The notes under the pieces are model-generated. The model worked only from the letters and a program-made list of their open reading frames with translations, had not been told where the DNA came from and searched no databases. This document shows, one piece after another, positions 50,129-62,211 of a DNA stretch of 64,000 nt (its first letter is position 1; each line of letters starts with the position of its first letter). The DNA comes from Brevipalpus yothersi (lineage: Eukaryota > Arthropoda > Arachnida > Trombidiformes > Tenuipalpidae), in NCBI GenBank assembly GCA_003956705.1, contig QZCP01000157.1, forward strand, positions 159,171-223,170. Direction: 5' to 3'. A program made the position numbers and the translations under genes.

Positions 50129-52195
50129 TTATTTTGAGGATGATAATTGATCAATGGTTGTAGATGTTTTTTTTCCTTTGCCTGATGATTCAGATGTTGA
50201 TATCGAAGATTCAGATGGATCAATGATTGCTGGTTCTTTTTTCTCTGGATATGATGATAATGGTTCTTGAGATGCTGGAGCTGAAGGTTGAGCTCCAGAT
50301 ACTTTTGATCTTGAAGATGAGGAAAATGTACCTTTTGATGCTGAATCAGGACCAGTTTGTGAGTTTGATTCCATTTCTCCAACTCGTCCTCTAATTTCGG
50401 AAAGAAAAGATGGTGTCTTCAAATTGAAATAAGATTCTCTGAATTGCTTGCAAGACAAATATGATAGACATGTGCAAAGAGCGATTAACACCGTTATCAG
50501 AATTCCTGTTAAGACTATCATCTTGATATTGGATGGTGGATCGGGCCTTTCAACTTCTCCCAATGCAATTTTCATCACGAAATTATATTTAACATTTTCG
50601 AAAACAAGTAGAGTTTCATCTTTTTGCTGCACATTTTCCCGATCCTCTGGGTTGAGGATAAATTGAACTCGTTTCTCTCGATATTTGGAGGCATATATTG
50701 TTTTAGTAGCATTTCTCTCATCTATCACCTCGAGGTATGCTTTCATGAATGAATTAGTCGAATCAACACCTGTGATCATTACACTCAAAATTGATTCATT
50801 CGAAGCTGGGCGAGGATCAATATCCACTCCATTGATGACAAGACAGTGATTACTGTTTCCAGAGGTATTTTTTGAGGAACTCATGCATCGATCATCCTCC
50901 CAAATACAATTGAACGGAGACAAATTCTTGATCAGAACACATCCAAAACAATCGTTCATCAGATAGCAGGTATTGATAAGTTTATCATAAATTGAATTGT
51001 CATATGAGGTATGCATCCACAAACTGTTGTCTCTAATTGAAAAGAACGTCAATGTGTGCTCTGGAAGCATTTCAATTGGACATAAAAATGGGTGGCCAAT
51101 CTCCGATTCAGGTGCAGAACACCTTTGGTCAAACTTTCTCCGCTTTTCTTCGAGAACCAAGTGATACCATGAATTGTCACCTTTGACCAGGAAGTTGGTC
51201 ACTTTTTTCGGATACTCAATCAGAAAGACATTTATACCCATCATTTGAGGATCAAATTCAATTGGAAAAGAAGCCTTATACAACATTGCCAGTGCTGTTT
51301 CATTTTTATCTGGATTCTTAGACAATTCGTCAATTGATAGCGAAAATATGTAAGTTTTATCTTGATATTTGTTATTGCAAGCTAAGAAAACCAAATTATC
51401 ACATTGATTGGATCTTGAACATGAAACTGATTGATCAGACTGGAGTGTGATATCACCTCTTGCCACGATTCTTTTTGGTGGTCTATCTACTGATAGTGTT
51501 CTGATGGGAATTTAAGAATGTAAGCTCTATGAAAGTAACTATGTAATTTCTTACCGATAAAAAAGTAGAATAGAAGGACCAACTTTGTTTTCGAAACTCG
51601 CTCTCTCCAACATGAACACCTCCGATACATCAGGCCTTGTTGGCTTTTTCGTGTAGAATAAACTACCAGAAACAATTTCTTGTGGGTCAATATTAAGCCT
51701 CTCACTTGTTTTACCCATACTGTAAGCATAGTAGTGTCTATTCACATATCCTTTGAATTTACATCTAGCCACAGCGAAATATTTGCTGAGATCAGGCTGA
51801 AGAAATCCAAACCAAACTTTGGCTTCACTAACATTGCATTTAGGGAACATTGTCCGGAATTTGTGGGTAACCTTTTGACATTCTCCATCATCTGGGCACA
51901 TGAATGAGCTGAAATCTATATCATATTCATTGGTCATTGCCCATGTAACAAAGTGATCGGAAGCATTTGGTCGAAGAACTGTAAACCGGTGGCATGTGTC
52001 TCCAAGAATTTCTTTGGGCTTTTTCGTCCACTTAACTTTCCCAGTGGGCAATAAAAGTATACATAATGAATAATCTATCTCCACCTTACCAATCTCTGTA
52101 CATGGCATCATTATTGCTGTAATTAGGATTGGATAAATGGTAAACAGTGGTATCACACTGAAATCCAGTACAGTGAATGAATAGGGAGAAAACAT
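50129..52195 (-). CDS. Single-pass membrane protein with PSI-like cysteine module, copy A
   Basis: Minus-strand exons 52195-51555 and 51500-50129 sum to 2013 nt, 670 aa. The ATG opens a hydrophobic signal or anchor (SVIPLFTIYPILITAIMMP). About 400 residues of a Cys-containing ectodomain follow, with DNLVFLACNN, MMGINVFLIEYPKKV and SWYHLVLEE. A PSI/plexin-repeat-like module comes next: CYLMNDCFGCVLIKN, then FNCIWEDDRC and a last Cys in NHC. After a further ectodomain segment of about 120 aa there is a TM helix (MIVLTGILITVLIALCTCLS) and a Ser-rich cytoplasmic tail of about 120 aa ending QLSSSK. The order is reminiscent of a reduced semaphorin/plexin ectodomain (propeller, PSI, Ig-like, TM); I am not sure of this. 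Two paralogues lie to the right on the same strand. Confidence 0.75.
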
Positions 52196-53447
52196 TCGAT
52201 ATGATGAATATGCCAGGTTGATAGAGGAACAAAAAATTTCTTAACGTTTATTCTCGAACTCTTCACTTTTCAAATATAGAAGAATTATCTGAAAGCTCAC
52301 AAACTGGTCAAAATTGAGCAATAATCAACTGCATTCACTAAATAATGATAAATACATGGATTCTAAATTGAGCATGAATAGATGAATTCAAACGACTGAT
52401 TGAATAAATTATTGAATTATTGAATTTAAATGTGACTTGATCGAATCAATGAGATTAGAGTAGCAAATGATGACCTTAACTTGCTATCATTGTCTCTCAA
52501 TTTATTGATTTTTGAAAATCTCCATTCTCTGAGACCGTTATTTAAAAAAATGCATCAAGATCAGAATCCAAAAAGAATCAGTTTGATAGCTGCACGAAAA
52601 ATTATCTTGTGATTCCCGCCAAGAAGATGGATATCAGCTGTTGAGCTGTCAGCTTGCGACCTTCTCTCGAACTGTATGAAGATTAATTAAGATTGAAAAA
52701 TTTAAATATCTATCTAGGACCATTCTCTGAAATCACTTCGAATTCATGGGATGAAAATCTTTTATCCTAATTCAGCTCTTCAGCACTAGCATTTGTTGGT
52801 GCATCATAACTTATGGAAAAAGTATACCTTCCTCTCTCATTGGTATTCTTTCAAGTTCATGTTCTGTTCCTCACTACTGGAAGAATTATTCTCTTCCATC
52901 ATTTTTCTTCCTTACCAATTTTTTCAATATCTCATACACATTTCATCTCAATTTTTCCATTTTTGTTTTCAAAAAATTAAATGCTCTCAGGAAAACCAAG
53001 TTTCATTGGAATCCTGAGATTGGGTATTGCAATGGGTCCTCGGAACTTGAATCAGAAGGTTGTGAGGCATACTATCAGTTCTTCTAGGCTCTTTGATTAC
53101 ATTATGAGAAGGATTTATCTCCCTCTATGGATCCAAAAATTCTGGTCCTGCAATACATGATCAAACTTGCAAATTTATCTCACGTATCTCCCTTCAACAG
53201 CAGAGAACTATTTTATGAGCTTTTCATTTCAACTAACAAATTCTCATGAATCGAAAACAGAAAGTGTGTATCTCAAATTTTTGGCTACCACTACATAATG
53301 ACACTGCTTTTCAATGGAAGAAAAATTTTGATACTTCAAATTTTTCCGGAATTGAGTAAGATGGATAATTTTCTCACCAAAAATGATTCAAATTATGATG
53401 CTCAACTCGGATTCTCATGAGTCCGACGAGAAATTATTCAATCAGCC
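52196..53447. other. Intergenic region, no gene recognised
   Basis: Upstream (promoter) side of copy A, running up to the left edge of the segmental duplication. No supported coding sequence. Confidence 0.5.
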
Positions 53448-55185
53448 TTTGCATCTGATCTTACATGGAAAACGCATGATAACCCTTCCATCTGAACGAT
53501 TCAATCGATGATATCAGAGTTCTTGCCACAGCTTCAATATCTACCAATCTACCACAGCTTCCACTTGGATAAAGCAGAGAAAGAGAGAGAGAGAGTCTAT
53601 TAGTTAACCCGATATTTTGTGGTTCAAAATTTTTCGAGGAATATATAGCAGATATATATATATATCACACACACACATACACAGAGCAGTGATACCATCT
53701 AGAACCCATTGTCAAGTACATATTGCCGTGTATATACATTGCCGTGTATTTCCTTTTATAGAAGGAACTTCAATATACTCTCGAAGATTATTCAGGCTGC
53801 ACGTTTATCAATCTACACTACTGTTTTCACCGATTGCTTCTTATCTGAAATGAAATGCACATGATACTCACGACATTCGGAGGTAATTGAAAAGCTTTCT
53901 TCATAAAATTCTCCCAGGATGAGTTGAAAAGCTGATACCCTGTGAAGAAATAAACCCACAAACTTCTAGTCTCTCCAATTTCTGGTCAATTTTCATGATA
54001 ACAGGATATTTGAGGAACGATAGCCAATCCTACCATTTTCTTCATTAAGAGTAGGAATTGATTTATAAATATAAGTTATAAGCTCATGAAACCTCATTCA
54101 TATGCTCCAAGTACGCAGAAAAGTTTTACCTCAAACAGGCATAATTCTTTCAACATTTAGAAAATTTATCAGAACAGAATCCACAATTCAAGAGAACAAA
54201 AGTGATTACTATCAATTAGACGTAGTACTCAATTTACCTCGCAGGGATGACATTTGGGAGGTCAATGATTCGGTTTCAAAGAATTTAGATTTTCTCAAAA
54301 CCAAGCAGGTAACCATTGTGACGATAAAAATGACCACTACCAAGGAAAAAATGAATATAACTGTTCCCCAAAATTCTGATGATTTACCATTCCTTATAGG
54401 GGGTGTATCGTTCTTATCTAAAGCAATTTTTGCTTCTATCGAAGGAAAAAGACCATTTCCAATCCACAAATAAGTTGTATTCTTATGACTTTTCACGTTT
54501 TGGAGGACTTCTCTATCGAGAAAAAACTCTGCTCCTCTTCTCCCAATGTTGAGAGGTTTAACTTTATTGCCATCAGGTGTTTCAAGGAGGACTTCCATGT
54601 AATTGTTAGTCAAGAGGACACCGGAGAGCTCCAACTGCAAATTCCAAACTGATGGGTCGGTTGAGTTGGAAAAAACTTTCTTGTCGAAATATATACAATC
54701 AGAGACATTTGTAGGTGAGGTTGTTCTAGCAGTGATGCATCGATCATAATCTCATTCACAATTGAAAGCGGTTTTGGTTCCAATCGAAACACATCCAAAA
54801 CAGTCATTCATCAGATAGCACAACTTAATTGTTTGCCCAACGATTCTATCACCAAATGAATTTTGCATCCATAGAGTATTATTCATGATGGAAATATATT
54901 TCGGTGTGTATGCCCATGATACATATACTGAGCATAAAAAAGGTCTACCAACCCTAGATTCAGGTACATAACATTCTCCTGCTAATTTGTGTTGCTCACT
55001 TTCGAGAACCAAAGTATACCAAGAGTTCTTACTAGAGACTATGAAACACAGCAATTCCTTTGGATATTTGGTCGTGAACACATTTATTCCCATCATTTCA
55101 GGAGCAAATTTTGCTGAATCCTTGAACCAACTAAGCAGTTCGAGTCTGGTTTCATTTTTATGAGGATTTCGATCAAGCTCCTCAT
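53448..55185. repeat. Segmental duplication, left copy
   Basis: It begins TTTGCATCTGATCTTACATG and matches 56817-58514 nearly base for base with small indels. It covers the 3' flank and most of the second exon of the PSI-module gene. Both matches break just after GATCAAGCTCCTCA. Confidence 0.9.
54212..55185 (-). pseudogene. PSI-module membrane protein copy B: truncated and nonsense-mutated
   Basis: This is a partial copy of the second exon of copy C, which it matches over nearly its whole length, including SWYTLVLESEQHKLAG, CYLMNDCFGCVSIGTKT, the TM segment and the short tail. The Trp codon of the PSI-like module (TGG in copy C, after AATTGTAAA) is TGA here, at about 54750. That ends the frame before the TM helix. 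The 5' side is lost after 55185, where unrelated sequence and a hAT transposase fragment begin. The whole signal-peptide exon is therefore missing. The open frame continuing to 55282 is not from this family. It is almost certainly non-functional. Confidence 0.85.
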
Positions 55186-55354
55186 TGAGGCATAGAGGCA
55201 TACGAGTACTGAAAAAATAGTCATCGAAACCAGTATCGATGTTTGAAAATACTTGTCGATATTTATTCGAATGTTTCGTCAAAAATTTTTTTCCATAAGA
55301 TTCTCAGTAATGCAAGAAAGATTCAAAAAATTATCAAATCCCAGAGTTTCAAGT

Positions 55355-55861
55355 TCAAAAAGAGGCTATAATTTCAGCTGAGAGACAAGACATGATCAAA
55401 AACTGTTCAACACGCTTTGGGGATAAAGTTGACCTTTTTTTGCTTAAAATATCGCCGGCTTTCGAGAAGAGCCGTTCTGAAGGAGTTGATGTTGCTGGAA
55501 CTACTAGATGTTTGAGAGCAAGTTTGGTTAATTCACTTTCTTTAAGAAAATTGTTTATCCAGAAGAGGGAAGGGTCAATTGAGAGAGGAAGATAATCAGA
55601 GTCAAGATAGTTTTTGAAATCGAGAGAGAAATCTGATGATGGTTGATGCTCTCGAACTCTTCTAAAAGTGAAGATATCATTTATATTTGGAGCAGTTCTC
55701 TGAGAAACCGATCTAGTTATCAAAGGTCTGAAAGTTTTGAGATAGTTATCAATTTTTTGAGCTTTTCTGCAAGTAGAGAGATTTTTCAAACCCTCCAGCC
55801 AGCATGGTGAATATGATATAGAGAGGAAACATGATAAGAAACTCATAGAACATGTCCACAC
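55355..55861 (-). mobile_element. hAT-superfamily transposase C-terminal fragment
   Basis: The minus-strand frame encodes the hAT dimerisation domain near its end: KHLVVPATSTPSERLFSKAG followed by DILSKKRSTLSPKRVEQFL. This P-A-T-S-x-P-S-E-R-x-F-S...KR-x-x-L-S-P pattern is diagnostic. The frame is open to 55861 but has no ATG start there. No N-terminal BED finger or DDE core is visible further right, so it is a remnant. It adjoins the broken 5' edge of pseudogene copy B and runs into the left end of a repeat that recurs at 63446. Confidence 0.85.
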
Positions 55862-56319
55862 AAAAAGAAGATGAGTAAAGATCTGCTCATCTCGAACTCA
55901 TCTGAAGAGAGATGATCAAATGCTAACCTCTTCCCTCTTGCTTTCTTATGACTTTCATCGACTACCAAAAATAAATCAGGGAGTTGATATCCCCAGTGAA
56001 TGTGAGTCTATCATCAAGTATCGAGTACATCATGAGTTCACTTTCGCACCCATGCACTTGCAGGGCGGGAAGATGAATTGAAGAGAGATCATGATCCCAT
56101 GATGAGAGAGAAATGTGTTCTTCTCGAAGTGATTCGAAACATGAAAGACTATTATATCAGGTCATCAATTCAAGAGACAACCCAATACAAGTGAGAGGGG
56201 AAAAAGACTGTGCATGAGAACTGAAGGTGATACGTGAAGGTTTCTGTGTCACTGGTGAATCACCTATACCAGGAGATATTGAAGCTCTCAAAACTCATTC
56301 CAAGAATCTCACTAATCGT
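55761..56319. repeat. Dispersed direct repeat, copy 1
   Basis: It starts GCTTTTCTGCAAGTAGAGAG and matches 63446-64000 with only about a dozen differences, including a 2-bp indel. The true right end is unknown because copy 2 leaves the window. Its left end overlaps the 5' part of the hAT frame. Confidence 0.9.
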
Positions 56320-56816
56320 ATCAAGGTTGCAAATGCAAATCACTTAAGAGAAATGAAAAAACTGGCAGGGCTCTAAAGACCAGAATGTGGATGATATAAT
56401 GTCAATATTAACAGAGAAAATGTAACAGAAGGATTGCCAGGCAGGATTTCGTTAAGCAAAGTGAGATGAAGACCACCAAACATTGGTTCGAAACATGTGA
56501 AAGATTCTGAATGAAAAACTCTTCTATCTGGTTAAATTTGCTAGGTTAATGGAAGCGAACGGCATCTCTTAATACTATTACCGAGATACTTTTTCAACGA
56601 AGAATTTTGATCCGATTAAAAACATTCATGATGAAGGATCAAAAAATCATCTTGTTCCAGGCATAGAATATGAAAAACTCGATGAACTCCGAGCTCTGGA
56701 AAATTCAAATTTGAAAAAGGGAATTGGTGAGCTGCTTAGCTCTCACTTTTTCCAACTGTAGTTGGCCTTCAGTTTGATCAAATTTGCAGTTCTTGAAGTT
56801 GATGTTAAGGTTAATG
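56320..56816. other. Right part of the repeat region with decayed coding fragments
   Basis: Plus-strand fragments read like decayed protein coding: GDIEALKTHSKNLTNR continuing to REMKKLAGL (about 56272-56375) and GSKNHLVPGIEYEKLDELRA (within 56603-56761). They are interrupted by stops. No family recognised. Confidence 0.35.
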
Positions 56817-58514
56817 TTTGCATCTGATCTTACATGGAAAACGCATGATAAGTTGCAACCCTTCCATCTGAACAAACGATTCAATCGATGGTATCAGTGT
56901 TCTCGCCACAGCTTCAATATCTACCAATCTACGACAGTTTTCACCTAGATATAGCGGAGAGAGAGTCTATTAGTTAACCCGATGTTTTGTAGTTCAAAAT
57001 TTTTTGAGGAATATACAGCAGATATATATACATATACAGAGCAGTGATACCATCAAAGACACTTGTTCAAGTATATATCACCTTAATGAAGGAACTTCAA
57101 AATACTCTGGAAGATTATTCATGCTGCACGCCCATCAATCTACCTTACTGTATTTACCGATTGCTTTTTCTTTCAAATGAGATGCACATGATACTCACGA
57201 CATTCGAAGGTGATTGAAAAGCTTTCTTCCTAAAATTCTCCCAGGATGAGTTGAAAAGCTAATACCCTGTGAAGAAATAAACTAACCCGCAATCTTCTAG
57301 TCTCTCCAATTCCTGGTCAATTTTCAGGATAACAGGATATGTGAGGAACGATAGCCAATCCTACCCTTCTCTTCATTAAGAGTAGGAATTGATTTATGAA
57401 TATAAGTTATAAGCTCATGAAACCTCATTCATATGCTCCAAGTAAGCAGATAAGTTTTACTTCAAACAAACAGAATTTTTTAACATTTAGAAAAGTTATC
57501 AGAACAGAATCCACAATTCAAGAAAACAAATGTGATTGCTATCAAATAGATGTAGTACTCGATTCACCTCGCAGAGATGACACTTCGGAGGTCAATGATT
57601 CGGGTTCGGAGAATTTAGATTTTCTAAAAGCAAACCAGGTAACCATTGTAACAATGAAAATGACCACTACCATGAAAAAAATGAATATAACTGTTCCCCA
57701 AAATTCTGATGATTTACCATTCCTTATAGGAGGTGTATCGTTCTTATCTAAAGCAATTTTTGCTTCTATCGAAGGAAAAAGACCATTTCCAATCCACAAA
57801 TAAGTTGTATTCTTATGACTTTTCACGTTTTGGAGGACTTCTCTATCGAGAAAAAACTCTGCTTCTCTTTTCCCAATGTTGAGAGGTTTAACTTTATTGC
57901 CATCAGGTGTTTCAAGGAGGACTTCCATGTAATTGTTAGTCAAGTGGACACCGGAGAGCTCCAAATGCAAATTCCAAACTGATGGGTCAGTTGAGTTGGA
58001 AAAAACTTTCTTGTCGAAATATATACAATCAGAGACATTTGTAGGTGAGGTTGTTCTAGCATTGATGCATCGATCATAATCCCATTTACAATTGAAAGCG
58101 GTTTTGGTTCCAATCGAAACACATCCAAAACAGTCATTCATCAGATAGCAGAACTTAATTGTTTGCCCAACGATTCTATCACCAAATGAACTTTGCATCC
58201 ATAGAGTATTATTCATGATGGAAATATATTTCGGTGTGTGTGCTCCTGGTACAACCAATGGGCACAAATAAGGTCTACCAACTCTTGATTCAGGCGCATA
58301 ACATTCTCCTGCTAATTTGCGTTGCTCACTTTCGAGAACCAAAGTATACCAAGAGTTCTTACTAGAGACTATGAAACACAGCAATTCCTTTGGATATTTG
58401 GTCGTGAACACATTAATTCCCATTATTTCGGGAGCAAATTTCGCTGGATCCTCAAACTGACTAAGCAGTTTGAGTTTGGCTTCATTTTTATGAGGATTTC
58501 GATCAAGCTCCTCA
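56817..58514. repeat. Segmental duplication, right copy
   Basis: Counterpart of 53448-55185. The intact copy C gene continues past its right end, whereas the left copy is broken there. Confidence 0.9.
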
Positions 58515-59432
58515 ATCGAAAATGAGAATAAGTAATTACTTTTAGTGCCGCTATTCCAGCATAAAAGAAATGCTTGGCTGCCATGTTGATTGGATCTAGA
58601 GCAGGGAATGGACTTATCAGGTCCGGTGGTGATATTGCTTTTGAGCATAATTTTCGAGACATTATTATTGGCCCTTTTCAGGAAGAAAGTGAGAGAAACA
58701 TTAGCTTGTGAGGATTGGTAGTCAATCTACTTACGTATCAAAAGCAAGCATAGTAAGACCAGTGGTATCAGATAAATTTGAGGTTTCGAAAAGGAAAATA
58801 TTATCAGAAGTATCTGGCTTGACCAAATTCATCGAGTAAAATAAGCTGTTCTGAATTATCTCCTCAGAAGAGATAGCAATACCATCAACCGATCGAGTGT
58901 CAAGCAGGTTGCTGTAGAAGTATTGCTTCTTAGTTGGATCTCCTCTAGCCACGCATTCAGCAAGGATGAAGCAACCAAATAGATCGACAGCGCTAAATCC
59001 ATACCAGAGCCTTGGTAAAGTGGGTTCCTTCAAGCAATCAGGAAAATAAAATGCGAATTTAAGCGTTTGATTGATGCAATTGCTATAGGGACAATTGTAT
59101 ATTGGTAAAAAGTCTTGGCCTTCATCGACTCTTTCCCACACAACGAAATCTTCCGAATCTTCTAATCCAACAACTGAATGTTTTCCACATTCTTCGGGAA
59201 GAAGAGTGTGACCTTCCACGATTTTATCAGGCATTTGGAATTTTTTGGTTGGCAACAGAACAATACATTTGTTCCCGTCTCTTTCCAAAATACCGAGCTT
59301 TGTGTCAGTACTAATGATTGTATTAACCAGTGCCGTGATTGGAATAGGAAAAATGACAAATAGCAAAACGATACGGTTTGGAGCGGCGGAAGAAATGTGC
59401 GAAAATATTCGGAGAAATCTCATCAGCTTCAT
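57542..59432 (-). CDS. Single-pass membrane protein with PSI-like cysteine module, copy C
   Basis: Minus-strand exons 59432-58735 and 58673-57542 sum to 1830 nt, 609 aa. The first in-frame ATG is at 59432 (the frame is open upstream only from a TTG). A hydrophobic segment (RIVLLFVIFPIPITALVNTI) serves as signal or anchor. The ectodomain shares with copy A: CSRSNQ, MGINVFTTKYPKELLCFIVS, SWYTLVLE, then the PSI-like module CYLMNDCFGCVSIGTKT with FNCKWDYDRC. The TM helix is near VIFIFFMVVVIFIVTMVTWF. The cytoplasmic tail is only about 30 residues, against about 120 in copy A. Intron position and phase are the same in both copies. The product is probably a surface receptor or adhesion protein; ligand unknown. 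Confidence 0.75.
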
Positions 59433-60094
59433 GAAAAATATCAAATTCAGTTCCAGATCATTCAAACTTGAGTTGTTAAGATGATCACAGGATCGGAAAG
59501 ATCTTCACCATTTTGGCTCGAAGAAAAGAAAGGAGAGAACCGAAAAAAATTATCCTGAGCACGCTAACCAACGTTCAACAATGTTCACATCAAATGAATA
59601 CTAGTAGAATTGTTGAATTTATTCGAAGAACGCTAACAAATGAGTGGAATTCTATCAATTGGTTCATCACATCCGTTAAGCCCGCGAACTTTGATGCGAT
59701 TACAATGATATCACTTGAGCCTTCTTGCACAGGTAATCCTTGTGGCTTGTCAAATAAAAAATTGTTTGCTGGTTTCATTCGAATAGATTTGATTCTGTGT
59801 CTTTGCATTAGTTGGAGATGAGCCACAATTTTCAGAGCCTAGTATAGTTTGGATTTTTGTAAGTGCCTGGCAAGCTCACATGATACACATGTCTAAAAGG
59901 GATGCTCGATGAAAAATTCTATTCCAAGTCAAAGTCAGAATTGATTCACTTCCTATTGAATGACTAGTAAGAAGACGTCTCATACCTTAATCAACAAAAG
60001 TTCACCAATGATTCAACCAAAAGATAGATATTTATCGAAATGTTTATCTTCATGAACGAAAATCACATCATCCAGAGTAGCTATCAATCTTGCA
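59433..60094. other. Intergenic region upstream of copy C
   Basis: It should hold the copy C promoter. Overlapping short frames on both strands (59513-59821 plus, 59590-59826 minus) have no recognisable domain. Confidence 0.4.
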
Positions 60095-62211
60095 AAGGAC
60101 GTGTCCGGATAAGGCCCGTTTTTCGCGCATGATAGATTTTGATGAAACTTCATATTCTTGGAGAACTAAGTCTCTACATCAGAATGATACAAGAATGATC
60201 CCATAGGGTCAAAGGTCACGAAGATATTTGACCTTGAATTTTTAGCAAAATTCCGCCAATTTTCATATTTTTTCGATTCTTGAATGATAGTTATGCCTTA
60301 TCTTATCTCCATATTACTCTCAAAGCTTCAGTTACCTTGAACTCACCAAGAAATTGACTCATATTGCCAAAAAAACACAAAACTATGTAAAAATGGCCAT
60401 TTTTCCACGGTTTTTGATTGGAATTGAGGTTGAAAACCTACTAACTTTGGTTGAATTTGCTGGGATCAGCATCAATAGTAGATTTAGAACTCAAAAAACC
60501 TCGTCCCAATGTTTATCGATAATAAAAATTGAAATAATATGTTCAAAAGCTTTTTTTGTGTTTGATTACTATTGAATCTTGGCTATGGAGTGATTGAGTG
60601 TGGAGATATCTGTATTTATTCATCATTCGCCACAATGTCAGAGAGGAAGCTAGTTGGTCGACTCCAGAATCTTTAATTGAGCTAACTTTTTCTGATTATT
60701 GAGCAATCTCTGACATGGAACCTCAGCCAGGACTAAGCCAGCCTTCTGGAGGCGAGTGTGAGGAAGAACTCTCGCGTAAGCAGAAGAAGTATTTGAAAGG
60801 AAAGCAATCCAAGAAGAAGTATGCTGATAATCTGCCAGAAGGGGCTGTGAATTATAAACAAGAAAAGAAAAAAAACAAGCGACCAATCAAGTTCGAACGA
60901 AAGGCCATAGAAGCGTGGAACAAACACATTGATCTGCACCATGGAAAAGCAGAACTTTGGGTGGCGGGAAAGGAAGAAGAAGCAGAGGAGAAGAGAGAGG
61001 AAGCTATGAGTGCGAGACAGGATGCTTATCGAAGAGTAACCATTGCACAGGAGCTTCGAACAGAGATGGCGATTGAGAGAGGACAGAAGCCTCCTTAGCA
61101 AATGAGTGCTCACGATAAGATCTGTCAGTTGCGTTACAGATAGGTAGCTGAGTGGAGGCGAGGACAACCACTTGAAAAAACTGTCCAATACTGACATGAG
61201 CTTCACCTTCACGTGGTGTCAGTTGTTCTGCTGAGAAGCTCAAGGTGTTTTCTTTAAAATTCGATAAAGTATTTACAGTTGTGAGTCTTCAGACTAGTTG
61301 TGAAATAAAGAAAAACAGAGAAAGAATCGAATAGGAGTTCATGATGACTAAAAAAGAACTATGAATGAATGATTTTTTTCGAAAATTTTAGAAGAACTTT
61401 TTTCCACTGAAATAGGTATCATATGAGAGCAAATGGTTCGGGATGGAAAAAAATGTGACCTCAGGTCAGAAGCCGTTTTAGCCTCGTTTCTATGTGATTT
61501 GACTATCTGATATTGTCAGATCACATGCTTTAATGGCGTTTTCTGAAAGCTCTGCTCAATTGGAATGTGATTGGACATTCAAAATCCCACCGTTAGATCT
61601 CAATCAGAGCGATCTCAGGCCTAAATAGGCCAGCAGTTTTTTGAGATTTTGAAGGTGTTCCCCTCATTTGAGCCCTATGAAATATAGTATTTTCTCAAGC
61701 TTATCAAAAGTTACATCTCAATCGGTGCATCCGGTTTTGTCTCCAAGCCATTTGGTTGACCTTGAGAGGCTAAAACTGCTTTTTTCGTGGTTTTTCCGGT
61801 TTTCGAAACTGTTCCGCACTAGGAGACAAATTTAAATACATATTTTCTGATGGAATACAAAAAGATACGTCCAAAAACATATGTCTGGTTGTGTTACCAG
61901 GGTGGGCAATTCATCATTTTTTCGAAAAACTCGATTTTTGCAGAATTTTCACCTGTTTTTGGGTTTTTGAGATACCGAGACTTATTCAAAAGCAGTTTTT
62001 GGTATAATTTTTAGAATTCTCATCTAATTTATCGTCAGAAAAAGTGCTTTTTTCCAATTTTTGAAAAAAGTTCTAACGTTCAGGTCACTATTTCGATATC
62101 ATGAGTTCTAAGAGTCTGATCGAATTTTCGATGCAATATTCGTTCTTTTCGTCGAAAGTTCACTTAGGATCGAAAAAAAACCCAAAACGGGCGAATTCCG
62201 GACATGTCCTT
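60095..62211. mobile_element. 2.1 kb DNA element with imperfect terminal inverted repeats
   Basis: The left end (60095) reads AAGGACGTGTCCGGA then CCCGTTTT; the right end, read inward on the minus strand from 62211, gives AAGGACATGTCCGGA then CCCGTTTT. About 23 of 28 positions match, each with an internal GGAC-N-TGTCC-like palindrome. The interior is AT-rich with many TTTTTTC/GAAAAA runs and one ORF (60715-61098). No transposase is visible and I could not identify a target-site duplication, so the superfamily is open. It is probably a non-autonomous DNA transposon or the shell of a larger one. Confidence 0.65.
60715..61098 (+). CDS. Orphan ORF inside the TIR element, 127 aa, highly charged
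   Basis: Begins MEPQPGLSQPSGGECEEEL and continues with very Lys/Glu-rich sequence: SRKQKKYLKGKQSKKKYA, EKKKNKRPIKFERKA, then KEEEAEEKREEAM, ending ERGQKPP and TAG. The composition suggests a helical or coiled, nucleic-acid-associated protein; the first third is strongly basic and the later part alternates charges. It has no DDE motif, zinc finger or other transposase sign. It could be a captured host gene piece or an accessory protein of the element. A chance ORF is possible. Confidence 0.4.
   Translation: MEPQPGLSQPSGGECEEELSRKQKKYLKGKQSKKKYADNLPEGAVNYKQEKKKNKRPIKFERKAIEAWNKHIDLHHGKAELWVAGKEEEAEEKREEAMSARQDAYRRVTIAQELRTEMAIERGQKPP

Noticed and set aside
54752..55282. 176-codon ORF taken as a separate gene
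   Set aside because: It is the front part of pseudogene copy B, ended by the nonsense codon and extended at its start by unrelated sequence.
56470..56500. GGTTCGAA considered as a tRNA B-box
   Set aside because: No matching A-box, anticodon stem or acceptor stem around it. No tRNA or rRNA gene could be supported anywhere in the window.
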